From Pacificispira sp040217575 (GTDB taxonomy: Bacteria; Pseudomonadota; Alphaproteobacteria; UBA8366; Aestuariispiraceae): a stretch of DNA of 64,000 bases. Shown in pieces: positions 1 through 7,972 of the stretch. The notes beneath the pieces were generated by a model. The model saw nothing but the letters and a program-made list of their open reading frames with translations. It was not told the DNA's origin and did not search any database. The stretch is from NCBI GenBank assembly GCA_040217575.1, contig JAVJPW010000004.1, positions 1-64,000 on the forward strand, in the 5' to 3' direction. The position numbers were made by a program, and so were the translations under genes. The number at the start of each line of letters is the position of its first letter. The stretch's first letter is position 1.

Positions 1-1
1 T

Positions 2-118
2 CGTGGGCCTGTTCCTGCTCACGAGGTTTGGTTCGAGGAGGAACGGCTGAAGGGCAATAAGCCGCGAAGGTCAGAACAGCCGCCTGCGTCTTGGCTGAGG
101 AAATATTCTCTCTACTGA
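2..118 (+). CDS. Possible C-terminal end of an unrecognised protein
   Basis: An open frame enters from the left edge and runs 38 residues to a TGA at 116-118. Its product end contains VWFEEERLKGNKP and ends in RKYSLY. It would converge on the small minus-strand fragment at 112-339. There is no homology call and the frame is short, so it may be chance. Confidence 0.3.
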   Translation, partial: RGPVPAHEVWFEEERLKGNKPRRSEQPPASWLRKYSLY

Positions 119-339
119 AACAGCAGTGTTTCGAATTGTTCGGTAGGAACATTGGCGACACGGACGGCTGTTTCGCGCTGGCGTTGCGACAGGCCCGCCT
201 CATCCACTGCTTGCCTTTGAGAAACAACGGTGCCGTTGTTTTTCATGTGCGAACCGCGAGCATCAAACTGCTTGAGCAACTCCCCGCACCGGCGAATAGC
301 GCGAGCCTGAATGCGGTCGGTTTTGCGCCGAAGCACCAT
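112..339 (-). pseudogene. Fragment of a phage/ICE helix-turn-helix protein
   Basis: The 75-residue product contains RIQARAIRRCGELLKQ followed by a helix-turn-helix-like stretch (VDEAGLSQRQRETAVRVANVP). This pattern is typical of the C-terminal part of a family of phage and mobile-element proteins whose members are normally well over 100 residues and carry an additional N-terminal region. Here the frame upstream of the ATG is open back to a stop at 418-420 but reads a Gly/Asn-rich sequence unlike the family. The product also stops shortly after the usual core. I read it as a remnant trimmed at both ends; a small functional DNA-binding protein is the alternative. Confidence 0.45.
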
Positions 340-647
340 TTCGTATATGTTCCCGCTCCCTTGGCCGCCAGGGTTAAAGGCGGGCGCTTCTAGAGCGTGA
401 GTTGCTTGGCCCGGCAGCTACCAAGGTACCCCGCCGTCCAGGAGCAGTACCGAGAGACTTGGACGTGTAGACGCTTCGCAGGAACAAAGCCGGTTGCGTC
501 ATTGGGGTATCCAATTCAAACAAAAGTGACGGTGCTGGATAGACCCTCGGTAAGATTCCAAACGGGTATCACCAACGGAAATTTGCGCCGAAATGAATAC
601 CTCTGTCCAATCTAGCCAAGCATTTCAATACTAGCTAATGTGCAGAC
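340..647. other. Gap without a convincing gene
   Basis: Only short frames without family resemblance or good ribosome-binding sites occur here. The segment should hold the promoter of the OmpA-like gene that starts at 648. No clear -35/-10 pair could be chosen. Confidence 0.5.
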
Positions 648-1313
648 ATGCGATCTTTGGTGAACAGTGGGAGTCTATCAGTCGCCGCTCTGTTTTTAAC
701 GGCAATATACACCATTTCGACCCCATCCTACGCGGCCGAAATTTTGATTCTAAACCGTGGCGCCACAGCCAATGACATGGCGGACGTGTTGCTCGGAGAT
801 GAACAGTCCGATGCTGAAAACACTAATCCCGGCAGTACCAATTCGATACCTGGCGTTGAAGGCTCCCAAGAGCCGCCCATCAATAGTGATGTTGAAGGCT
901 CCCAAGAGCCGCCCATCAATAGTAATCTTGAATCGTTAGAGCGCGCCCAGGAGGGCGATCCTACCAATGGGCAACGCAACGTCATAGGCTACAGGATCGA
1001 ATTCGCATTCAATTCCGACGAAATTGCTGAGCGAGATTTTGGTTTCTTGGCCGAGCTGGCCAATATGATGAGGCTGGAACGAATGAAGGGTCGAGTGCTC
1101 GTGGTTGAAGGTCACACAGACTCGGTAGGCTCTTCAGAGTATAACCTCAATTTATCGATCCAGCGCGCGACGGCAGTTGTTCGACATCTTGTCGAACAGC
1201 ATGGAATAGGTGAAGGCTCCCTGAAAAGTGTTGGCAAAGGAGAAAGTGAGCCGTTGGACGGTTCAATCCCAGAAGAAGACATTAACCGCCGGGTTCAATT
1301 TTACCTAGAATGA
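648..1313 (+). CDS. OmpA-family periplasmic peptidoglycan-binding protein
   Basis: The 221-residue product begins with a Sec signal peptide (residues 1-30, cleavage likely after PSYA). A low-complexity acidic linker with two copies of the 12-residue unit VEGSQEPPINSD/N follows. The C-terminal half (about 110-220) is an OmpA_C-like domain: YRIEFAFNSDEI, VVEGHTDSVGSSEYN and LSIQRATAVVRHL match the usual beta-alpha pattern, and the HTD plus the final INRRVQFYL correspond to the diaminopimelate-binding Asp and Arg. The protein would be periplasmic and bind peptidoglycan; there is no lipobox and no membrane anchor. It ends 5 bases before the stop of the minus-strand pair at 1319-4389, so the three genes form a compact cargo block. 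It probably works with those membrane proteins, which is inference. Confidence 0.8.
   Translation: MRSLVNSGSLSVAALFLTAIYTISTPSYAAEILILNRGATANDMADVLLGDEQSDAENTNPGSTNSIPGVEGSQEPPINSDVEGSQEPPINSNLESLERAQEGDPTNGQRNVIGYRIEFAFNSDEIAERDFGFLAELANMMRLERMKGRVLVVEGHTDSVGSSEYNLNLSIQRATAVVRHLVEQHGIGEGSLKSVGKGESEPLDGSIPEEDINRRVQFYLE
855..926 (+). repeat. Two tandem 36-bp copies inside the OmpA-like gene
   Basis: Bases 855-890 and 891-926 are the same 36-bp unit, differing only in the last codon (GAT versus AAT). It encodes VEGSQEPPINS plus D or N in the linker between signal peptide and OmpA domain. Such perfect duplication suggests a recent slippage event and a variable-length linker. Confidence 0.95.
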
Positions 1314-1318
1314 GGTGC

Positions 1319-2023
1319 TCATTCGAATGCGCATACCATTTGTGCTTCTCGTAGAACCGATACGGATGTGCCCGCCTCACGAGCCATTTGATTGGTTACT
1401 GGCAAGTCCGAGCGAATGCCGTTCGAAACCGCCGAAAGTTGGATTGTAGACACTACGCCAATATCATCTGTCGGAAATTCAATGTAGCACCATTGCTCTG
1501 CCGGCTTTTCGCTATCAGAGTCGGCATACTGCATCCCAACAGTTACGCCAAGCGCGCCGCCTCTTTGATAGTCGAGCTCTCGAAAAATAACATAGTTGTA
1601 GACCGGCACAGCATCTTGAAGTGTCTCCGTGCCAACACCGCTTGTAGCAGGACCATGATCGCTAGTGACTAGGTCACCAATTCTAGCCGTCGCCTCCTCA
1701 CGGATCGATTCTAGCGGGCCTTGCGGACCCGTGGTCTCCACGTGAATGGTTGGATTAATTGAAACAGGGCGCTCTATAATTCTCTCTGTCTCGATTATCA
1801 TTGGCTCTGGCTTCTCGATAACAAGAGATACTCCCCATAGGATGAAAAATGCTGCCACACCTAGCGCAGCAATAAGCAAAGCCCCCCAAGCGGCATAATG
1901 AGTCCACGTTTGAGCGTTCCAATTCGCCGCTTGGGCTCGATGTCGATTCCCGAGGTGAGTTACGAATTCATCAACTGCAGAGTAATCATGCTGAACGCGT
2001 GAAACCTCGCCTGGATCGCTCAT
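1319..2023 (-). CDS. Single-pass membrane protein, partner of the coiled-coil protein
   Basis: This 234-residue protein is unrecognised. A cytoplasmic N-terminus of about 45 residues precedes one strong transmembrane helix (about 46-70, rich in Ala, Ile and Leu). A charged stretch containing ERIIERPV and a soluble C-terminal domain of about 150 residues follow. Its ATG overlaps the TGA of the upstream 789-residue gene (ATGA at 2020-2023), so the two are translationally coupled. The ERIIERPV motif resembles the EVPKEVVREVPVEK-type repeats near the end of the partner, hinting that both carry the same kind of interaction segment. The C-terminal domain has three cysteines, which would suit an exported location. 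Function unknown. Confidence 0.7.
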   Translation of the reverse strand: MSDPGEVSRVQHDYSAVDEFVTHLGNRHRAQAANWNAQTWTHYAAWGALLIAALGVAAFFILWGVSLVIEKPEPMIIETERIIERPVSINPTIHVETTGPQGPLESIREEATARIGDLVTSDHGPATSGVGTETLQDAVPVYNYVIFRELDYQRGGALGVTVGMQYADSDSEKPAEQWCYIEFPTDDIGVVSTIQLSAVSNGIRSDLPVTNQMAREAGTSVSVLREAQMVCAFE

Positions 2024-4389
2024 TTTTGGTCTTCCCCGAGATCCATTTGCGTTTGGTCCGTATCCTCACCTACTGCAGCACTTTCCTGTTCTCTCTGACC
2101 TTCGCGATTTGAATTCCGTTTTCGGGACCGCTTTGACCCTGCCTTTTTTCCCGTGGCGCTGCTTTCGTTCCCTTCTCTCTCAGGGAAAGTTGTTTGCGGA
2201 AATTCCTTCGGACGTGGGATGCGCGCCAAGTCGGCCGATGTAATGGCCTGTTTGCTCAGGACTTCTGGATCGTCGGAGAAGAACGGTACGTATACAAGCT
2301 CTTTGACGACAACATCACGAGGCACATCTTTGGTGACGATCTTCTCAACGGGAACCTCGCGAACCACCTCTTTTGGCACTTCTTTCTCGCGAATTTCGAT
2401 CTTTGGTTCTCGAACCCTGCGACGCGCATCGACTACAAGCGCTCTGACGCCCCATAGAATACCCTTCCCGCGATAACTACGCCTGCCACCGTACTTTGCT
2501 ACCAACCCTCCAAAAGCAAGCAAGGTACCTGTCCATGCCACAATGGCAGCCAACGAACCGAACCAAACAAAAGAAACAATCCTCAAATCCTCGTTTGTCA
2601 CGTCAGCGGCTGTTTCTGAGAACATGAGCGCTGCAACTCGATAGATCTGACTGTCTTGCGCCTCATCCGCGATACGTCTTCGAAGATCTACGACGTTTTC
2701 ACGAAGGGCGGCGACACGAACATCATTTTCGTTAACTCGCTCCTCACTTCGCAACAGTTCCTCTAACCGTCTTTCTTTATCCTCATTTGCTGCCGCCCGC
2801 CGTTGCACTGCGAGTGCATTCGCAGTCTCTCGATCTGAATTGATTTGAGACAGTTGCGCACGTAGCGCATCCTCATTTCGGCTTTCGAGATCAAGAAGCT
2901 CTGCCCGACTTTGGTCTATTATCTCCTGCTGCGCAGCAACCTGCGCATTTATTCGATTTTCTAGCGCCTCAAGTTGCTGATTCCGCTCTTCCTGAAGACG
3001 TTCTTTCTCAGCGTTGACACTTGTGTCCGACAGGTCCGCCGAAACCTCCTGTCTTCGCCTATTTAGTTCATCCAATTGTCTAACTAATGGAGCGACAGAA
3101 GCCTCGTTCGCGCCTACAATCTGTTCGCGTTGTCGTTCGGCATTCTCAAAAATTCGTTGGCTCTCGTCCTGTTCTTCACGGGTAAGCTCAGCTAGGCGCT
3201 CTGTAGCGCTAACTCCTCGCAACTCCTCTTCGAGTGCTTGAATTTCCTCCCGATAGCCAGCTAGGTCATTCTCTAGGCGTTCTATAGTTTCCTCACTTCG
3301 AGTGAAAATAGACTTGTCTTCTTCGATAAGCACACGAGCTTCCGTGTCATCAATTTGACCTTGAAGTCTAGAAATTTGCTGAGATATCTCGGATCTTCGG
3401 TTCTCTATTTCGCCATTAACTTCATTGCGTGCCTGATCATAACGCTCTTCCAAATCGGCCAAACTTTGTTCGACAAGACTATCAATATTGGAGGTGTCGA
3501 CCCGTTGAGTAGATACTTCGCTAATCCGTTCTTGAAGTTCACGTCGGTCCGAGTCTATCTCGGATAACTCATTAGTTAAAAATTCACGCCTCGCGTTGAC
3601 GCTTGAATCCGCGTCATCGATTGAGGATTGGAACACCCCCTCAATGCTACTGCGTTCTGATCGCAGGTCTTCCCGCAGTTCGGCAATACGTGCTTGCGCT
3701 GCTTCAATCTGGTCACCCAAAATCGCGCCACGCTCGCCACCATGCTCCGCAAGGATTCCAGCTTCCCGGTCAGCAATTTCTGAGAGACTTTGTTGCGCTT
3801 CGGTGTTGATCGTTTCAAGAGTTGCCTCAAAGTCTCTAAGGATGGAGTCCCTTGTGACTTGAGACAATTCAGCATTATGTGCATTCAAAGCGCGGATATT
3901 TTCTTCGTTGCTAGAAACTTGATTTTTCAGTTCCTGAATGACCGCATTCCGAAGTGTGAATTGTCGCTCGAAGCCATTGTAGACCGTTTCGGCCGTCACA
4001 ATCATAAGAAAGAGCAATCCAAGTAAAAATATCGTCCGCCAGACGATAGAATTCGCAAAATATGTGGCAGTGGCCAGCGGAATTTTCGTTAGTTCAACAA
4101 TTGCCACGATTATAAATGGCAATGAGCCTAGTAGAGCATTGGACCAATCGGTCGTACTCAAAAAACCTTTCTCTTCCTGGAGTTTTTCCGTCGCAGTAAG
4201 AAGTGTGACCGCAGCTAGCAGCAATCCAATTGCAGCCGCAACTATCTCAACCCCCCATGCGGCTAGTATGAGCCGAGAGCCGATCCGGCTCCGATCCGAG
4301 TCTAACCTCTCAGCCGCGTCAATACTTTCCGCCACCTCGAACACCCCCCGACGGTTGAATAAGCCGCAATAGTCCTCAAATTGAACCAT
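2020..4389 (-). CDS. Large membrane-anchored coiled-coil protein
   Basis: The 789-residue product has three N-terminal hydrophobic helices (about 40-65, 86-108, 115-135). A very long predicted coiled coil (about 140-575, dense in Glu, Arg, Gln and Leu) follows, then a further helix at about 604-631. After this comes a basic loop, a segment of VP-containing repeats (KEVPKEVVREVPVEKIV), and a polar, lysine- and glutamate-rich tail. The membrane-coil-membrane layout recalls DUF4407 proteins, and the N-terminal helices plus long coil recall ZorA. However, no MotA-like motif or DUF4407 signature is visible, so neither name is applied. It is coupled to the single-pass protein downstream and sits in a mobile element beside an OmpA-like protein. 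A role in envelope sensing or phage defence is possible but unproven. Confidence 0.75.
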   Translation of the reverse strand: MVQFEDYCGLFNRRGVFEVAESIDAAERLDSDRSRIGSRLILAAWGVEIVAAAIGLLLAAVTLLTATEKLQEEKGFLSTTDWSNALLGSLPFIIVAIVELTKIPLATATYFANSIVWRTIFLLGLLFLMIVTAETVYNGFERQFTLRNAVIQELKNQVSSNEENIRALNAHNAELSQVTRDSILRDFEATLETINTEAQQSLSEIADREAGILAEHGGERGAILGDQIEAAQARIAELREDLRSERSSIEGVFQSSIDDADSSVNARREFLTNELSEIDSDRRELQERISEVSTQRVDTSNIDSLVEQSLADLEERYDQARNEVNGEIENRRSEISQQISRLQGQIDDTEARVLIEEDKSIFTRSEETIERLENDLAGYREEIQALEEELRGVSATERLAELTREEQDESQRIFENAERQREQIVGANEASVAPLVRQLDELNRRRQEVSADLSDTSVNAEKERLQEERNQQLEALENRINAQVAAQQEIIDQSRAELLDLESRNEDALRAQLSQINSDRETANALAVQRRAAANEDKERRLEELLRSEERVNENDVRVAALRENVVDLRRRIADEAQDSQIYRVAALMFSETAADVTNEDLRIVSFVWFGSLAAIVAWTGTLLAFGGLVAKYGGRRSYRGKGILWGVRALVVDARRRVREPKIEIREKEVPKEVVREVPVEKIVTKDVPRDVVVKELVYVPFFSDDPEVLSKQAITSADLARIPRPKEFPQTTFPEREGNESSATGKKAGSKRSRKRNSNREGQREQESAAVGEDTDQTQMDLGEDQK

Positions 4390-4491
4390 CTATCCCTGAT
4401 GGTTGTCTAGTGTCGGGGTTTTTCGATTAAGTTGATTTCTGTACGCTGCATCTCCGCTTGTTGTTGGAATATGTTGGGGAGAAGTGCGGAG

Positions 4492-4683
4492 CTAGCTGGG
4501 TGCCGCAGTAAATCTCTGAATGAAAACCACCAGTCTCCCCTGAACATCCAAAGGGGCGTCTCCATAGTCACGCTGCCAAGCCTCTTGGTCTGTTTCATCC
4601 AGAAAAGACTCTACGAGGATAACTCCGTTACCAGCATTCGCGGCGCGCTCCAGATTCTCGATACGCTGTTCATTGTTTGGCAT
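4492..4683 (-). CDS. Small element protein, paralogue of the next gene
   Basis: The 63-residue product begins MPNNEQRIENLERA. The start at 4683 is chosen over one 21 bases upstream because GGAGG lies six bases before it. It aligns along its length with the 65-residue neighbour: both have an N-terminal heptad-like helix (RIENLER / RLQKLER), then a V-x-V-x-SxL strand, then AW(Q/K)R(D/E)(Y/H)GDAP(L/I)D, then GR(L/V/M)VVF. The two genes overlap by 14 bases. Unknown function; the order looks like a tandem duplication in the accessory part of the element. Confidence 0.65.
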   Translation of the reverse strand: MPNNEQRIENLERAANAGNGVILVESFLDETDQEAWQRDYGDAPLDVQGRLVVFIQRFTAAPS

Positions 4684-4867
4684 CGGCTTCCCTCCGGTGA
4701 GCAACGAAAACCACCATCCTGCCCGGAATGTCTATGGGCGCATCTCCGTGCTCCCGCTTCCAGGCGTCCTCTTGGCTTTCTCCGCTTAATACCTTTACGC
4801 AGACAAAGGCCTCAGTCGGATTGGCATCGCGTTCCAGTTTCTGAAGCCTTGTTTCCAGACTACGCAT
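4670..4867 (-). CDS. Small element protein, paralogue of the previous gene
   Basis: The 65-residue product begins MRSLETRLQKLERD. A GGAGG placed nine bases upstream supports the ATG at 4867; the earlier in-frame ATG directly abuts the same Shine-Dalgarno and is unlikely to be used. It carries the same core as its neighbour (EDAWKREHGDAPIDIPGRMVVF). Similar short proteins with the N-terminal LExRLxxLE pattern are common next to phage terminase regions. It follows the DUF5681 gene, overlapping its stop by a few bases. Function unknown. Confidence 0.65.
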   Translation of the reverse strand: MRSLETRLQKLERDANPTEAFVCVKVLSGESQEDAWKREHGDAPIDIPGRMVVFVAHRREADAKQ

Positions 4868-5315
4868 TCTGTGCATCCTCCAGGCGTTTGATCCTTGCTT
4901 CGTGTTCTTGCGTCTCTATGGCCTTCCTACGGGCTTCCAGCATGCCTGAGAGCGCCGCTCCCTCATCTGGGCATATCTGACCCCCGGCGACGGCCTGCAC
5001 CACTGACGCCTGCGCTGAGGCGATTCCGGCTGCGTCTGTTGCGTCGGGAAGATCCAATGAAATACGGCGCGACTTCGGGGCGGGGCACAGGCGCTCTATC
5101 ACCAGCTTGATAGCCTGCATGTCGCCGCCCTTGGCGAGCTCGATTGCTTTACGGCCTATCTCTTCTGCCTCGCCTTCCAGCATCGCTTCTAGGGCCAGGG
5201 ATGCACTGTTGCGCGATCCTGTGGGACGACCCTTGCCCAGCCTGTTGCCGGGCGCAAACGTGCCGTCCGCGTTCTTACCCACGGTTTTCGAACGGTTTTT
5301 GGACGGATTAGCCAT
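4860..5315 (-). CDS. DUF5681 domain protein
   Basis: The 151-residue basic protein has the DUF5681 hallmark near its N-terminus: FAPGNRLGKGRPTGSRN (about 20-36), followed by a helical domain with the pattern EAEEIGRKAIELAKGGDMQAIKLVIERLCPAP. Members of this family occur in phages and integrated elements, often near packaging genes, but their biochemical role is not established. It appears to be the first gene of a small minus-strand run continuing into the two paralogous small proteins. Confidence 0.8.
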   Translation of the reverse strand: MANPSKNRSKTVGKNADGTFAPGNRLGKGRPTGSRNSASLALEAMLEGEAEEIGRKAIELAKGGDMQAIKLVIERLCPAPKSRRISLDLPDATDAAGIASAQASVVQAVAGGQICPDEGAALSGMLEARRKAIETQEHEARIKRLEDAQNA

Positions 5316-5386
5316 GATAGCCTTTCAGTGTAGTTGCTGCCTTGTTTTCCCATGGCATTGAATGCGGCGGGGTGTATTTTCTGCTT

Positions 5387-5674
5387 ATGCGCATTCTGTT
5401 CATATTCCTGCTTCTCGCTGCCCCGGCGTTCGCGGAAGAACAACATCCGGAGCAATGGCAGTATGAGGAAAGCCTCGAGGTGCCGCCGGGACCGATCCCG
5501 CGCGATCGATGCATTCGGGCGCTGTATCTTTCCGATGAATTGAGGGCAGAACGCGGCGTTCGATCATGGGAGCAATGGGACGCTCCGATTACAGAGGCAA
5601 TGGCCAGTTGGCTTGTTTGGTACCGCGACAACAATTCGGTTCGCCTATTCTTTTGTGATCAGGACGCAATTTAA
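5387..5674 (+). CDS. Small secreted protein encoded against the grain
   Basis: The 95-residue product starts MRILFIFLLLAAPAFAEE, a clean Sec signal peptide with cleavage after AFA. The mature part is about 80 residues with two cysteines (in PRDRCIRALY and RLFFCDQD) that could form a disulphide. The start at 5387 is preferred because the longer frame would put 15 unrelated residues before the signal peptide. It is one of the few plus-strand genes in the element, sits between DUF5681 and the 503-residue protein, and overlaps the latter's stop by four bases. Periplasmic; function unknown, possibly a phage-conversion protein. Confidence 0.6.
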   Translation: MRILFIFLLLAAPAFAEEQHPEQWQYEESLEVPPGPIPRDRCIRALYLSDELRAERGVRSWEQWDAPITEAMASWLVWYRDNNSVRLFFCDQDAI

Positions 5675-7182
5675 TTCGACAAGGTTCCGGGCGGCATCAC
5701 CCCAGGGCCATCGGACACGCCCGCCGCTTCCATACGGCGGATCAACTCGTCCACGGAAATGCCTTCCTCTCTAGCCACCTGCTGGACTTGCTGAAGCGTG
5801 TAGCTTCGCCCCTGATATGTGTATGAATCCCTCGGTGCCGGGCTATCTCCGTTCATCTGGTGGAGTTGCCCTCCCACCCTGAACGGTTCTCCTGGACCAA
5901 GTTGCGCCTCTGCTTCTTCTACCGAGTTGACGTTCGGGACACCCTGAACGTCATGCGCTGAGACTTGCGGCAATTCTCCGATGCTCTGCATTCCAGGCGC
6001 CGGTTGCCGGCCACTCTGGGGACCGCCCCAGTCAGCGAAAAGCTGGTTATAGCGTGCCTGCGGCAGAATGTAGTTTTCTGTCTGCTCGGGATAGATTTCA
6101 CGGGAACGCTGATAGAGCGAATCCAACTCAGCACGGTTGGACTGAACCGCCTGAGCCACAAATGCCCGTGACGCCTCCCCAATCTGGCGCAACGCCTCAG
6201 CCGGAATAACCTGCCCTGTAGATGCGCTTTCGATCATCGCCTGAATGCGGCCCGAAATCGACTGTGCTTCCCGCGTAAGGGCAATATCCCCCTCACGAAC
6301 AACGGCACCCTCATCAATCAATTTCTGGAACGTCACCATTGCGGAGAGAGACGCTTGGGCGTTACCGGCGTTCGCCAACTCAATCGCGGCGTTGACCTGG
6401 TTAAAGGCTCGCTGCGCCTCACGGACTTTCTCGGACAGCGGGGCAATACGTTCCTCAAACCCTCTGGGAGTAAGCTCGCCCGCTTCCGTCCACTCTTCCG
6501 ATAGGTCCGGTGTGACAGGCTGCCCGCTGTACTCCGCAGGCATCGGGACCACTTCAAACTGATCCCCTCGGGTACGGTCCCGCACCCAGTCCCCGTTAGG
6601 CGTCTGGTAAGGGTCGCTGTACTGCCAACTGTCTTGGGTACGCGGCTCCTGGTAATTGACGATTTGTCCGGTACGGGAATTGCGCTGCCCTACACCGCCA
6701 AGACCAAATGGGCTTTGGACTGTCTCGAAGCTCTCCGTGTCGTCCAATGGCCCAACATAGCCATCCGGCATGGCGATTTGTTCAAAGCTTTCGCCGCGCG
6801 ACCGATCCCGCACCCATTGACCGCCCTGCGTTTGGTAGGGGTCGCTGTACTCCCAGTCCGGTTGACCCTGTAGCGCTTGAATGAGAAGCGCATTATGGGC
6901 GCCTGAAGGAAGGTCGCCAATGCTCACACCCTCCAGGTCGACTCCCCGGCCCGTGAGAAAGTCTGTCATTGCGCTGTTCTGGCGATCACGTGACTCCGTC
7001 TCCTGTCTGTCCGCGCGATCCATGAGGCTGCGTGCCAGGAAGGAAGCGCCGATGTTCGCGGCTGCCCCGCCAATCCCGGTGGGCTGTCCGCTCAATGCAG
7101 GCATCATCAATGCGCGGGCAATTGCGCGGTTTGCATTGAAGGGTTGGTTGGGATTGGTCGAGAAGATGGAGAGGTCTGTCAT
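5671..7182 (-). CDS. Unrecognised 503-residue phage-type protein with internal repeat
   Basis: An Asn/Gln/Ala-rich N-terminus with a short glycine/alanine helix (about 36-50) precedes two copies of a 34-residue unit at about 109-142 and 185-218 (W-x-YSDPYQT, then WVRDR(S/T)RG, then FE, then MP). A long alpha-helical domain (about 235-365) and a Gly/Pro-rich tail with a second short helical domain follow. The size, the alpha-helical core and the sticky repeats resemble podophage internal or ejection proteins, but no family signature is clear. It is translated just after the 165-residue gene (gap of 9 bases), suggesting one operon. The call as a virion component is inference. Confidence 0.6.
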   Translation of the reverse strand: MTDLSIFSTNPNQPFNANRAIARALMMPALSGQPTGIGGAAANIGASFLARSLMDRADRQETESRDRQNSAMTDFLTGRGVDLEGVSIGDLPSGAHNALLIQALQGQPDWEYSDPYQTQGGQWVRDRSRGESFEQIAMPDGYVGPLDDTESFETVQSPFGLGGVGQRNSRTGQIVNYQEPRTQDSWQYSDPYQTPNGDWVRDRTRGDQFEVVPMPAEYSGQPVTPDLSEEWTEAGELTPRGFEERIAPLSEKVREAQRAFNQVNAAIELANAGNAQASLSAMVTFQKLIDEGAVVREGDIALTREAQSISGRIQAMIESASTGQVIPAEALRQIGEASRAFVAQAVQSNRAELDSLYQRSREIYPEQTENYILPQARYNQLFADWGGPQSGRQPAPGMQSIGELPQVSAHDVQGVPNVNSVEEAEAQLGPGEPFRVGGQLHQMNGDSPAPRDSYTYQGRSYTLQQVQQVAREEGISVDELIRRMEAAGVSDGPGVMPPGTLSN

Positions 7183-7191
7183 GGTTCTTTC

Positions 7192-7689
7192 CTAGTGGGC
7201 GGCGGCGGGCGGTTCATCCAGGGTGCCCAGAAACGCCATTAAGTTTGAATCCCCCATTTCTGCCTGCATGGCCATGAAGCTGGTCCGAATGCCGGGAAAG
7301 AAATCCAACACCGCCTGCGCAACCAACATCTCGGGGATGCCTGCCGAACGGGCGTGTTCTGTTGCTCCGCAAATGGCCAGGAGAACGTCCTGCCAGTAGT
7401 CGCGGGAAACGCGGGCGCGTGCTTCATATGGAAGAAGCAAGAGTTGGGCGAAAATCTCATTCCCGGACTTGCCGGATACGCCGAGGCGGTTGGCAATGCC
7501 CTGCCAGTCCACCTTATCTGGCGAATGTGCAGCCTGTTGTTGGCATGCTTCATGTAACTCCAGAGATGTGAAGGGGGCCGCCGCCGGGGATGGGGCGGTG
7601 TCATGCGCAGGCGCTAAGTGAAGGATTCGAGCGCTACCCGGCGACGGCGTTTCTGGCCTTTCGGCGTTTTGGTCATCTCGCTTGGTCAT
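7192..7689 (-). CDS. Hypothetical 165-residue element protein
   Basis: A disordered Pro/Ala-rich N-terminus (about 1-45) precedes a helical domain of about 110 residues. There is no known motif and no signal peptide or membrane helix. It is placed directly before the 503-residue gene on the same strand with a 9-base gap, so the two are likely co-transcribed. Function unknown. Confidence 0.6.
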   Translation of the reverse strand: MTKRDDQNAERPETPSPGSARILHLAPAHDTAPSPAAAPFTSLELHEACQQQAAHSPDKVDWQGIANRLGVSGKSGNEIFAQLLLLPYEARARVSRDYWQDVLLAICGATEHARSAGIPEMLVAQAVLDFFPGIRTSFMAMQAEMGDSNLMAFLGTLDEPPAAAH

Positions 7690-7738
7690 TTCCGAATTCC
7701 TTCATTGTCAGGGCCTTTCTCTGCATGACGCGTTCATT

Positions 7739-7972
7739 CTAACCGGCTTTGCCTTGGTTATTTCGCACGCGTGCGATTGCTTTTCGAATGGCCTTGGGAA
7801 TATCTTCGTCGCTTGGAATTTCAGGAAGCAGACCAGCCGTAACGAGCGCGTCTAGGTCTGCACAATCCACTTCCACCTTAAACACCCGAATGCCTCTGCG
7901 TTCGCGTTCTGCGCGGCGGCGACTTCGCAAAGTTGCTGGGGAAGGGGCGCCGGTTCTAGGACGGCCCATCAT
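7739..7972 (-). CDS. Small basic element protein coupled to the initiator-like gene
   Basis: The 77-residue product begins MMGRPRTGAPSPATLRSRR. Short proteins opening with this Gly-Arg-Pro-Arg pattern are frequent in alphaproteobacterial phages and integrated elements. The ATG at 7972 overlaps the TGA of the upstream initiator-like gene (ATGA), which decides the start over the earlier in-frame ATG. The second half is acidic (DLDALVTAGLLPEIPSDED) and ends with a basic helix. Role unknown; coupling suggests a helper in replication or copy control. Confidence 0.65.
   Translation of the reverse strand: MMGRPRTGAPSPATLRSRRRAERERRGIRVFKVEVDCADLDALVTAGLLPEIPSDEDIPKAIRKAIARVRNNQGKAG

Noticed and set aside
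2020..4389. Naming the cargo pair Zorya ZorA/ZorB
   Set aside because: The layout is only generally similar. MotA/ExbB motifs are not visible and the OmpA-like protein is a free periplasmic protein, not a MotB-type membrane protein.
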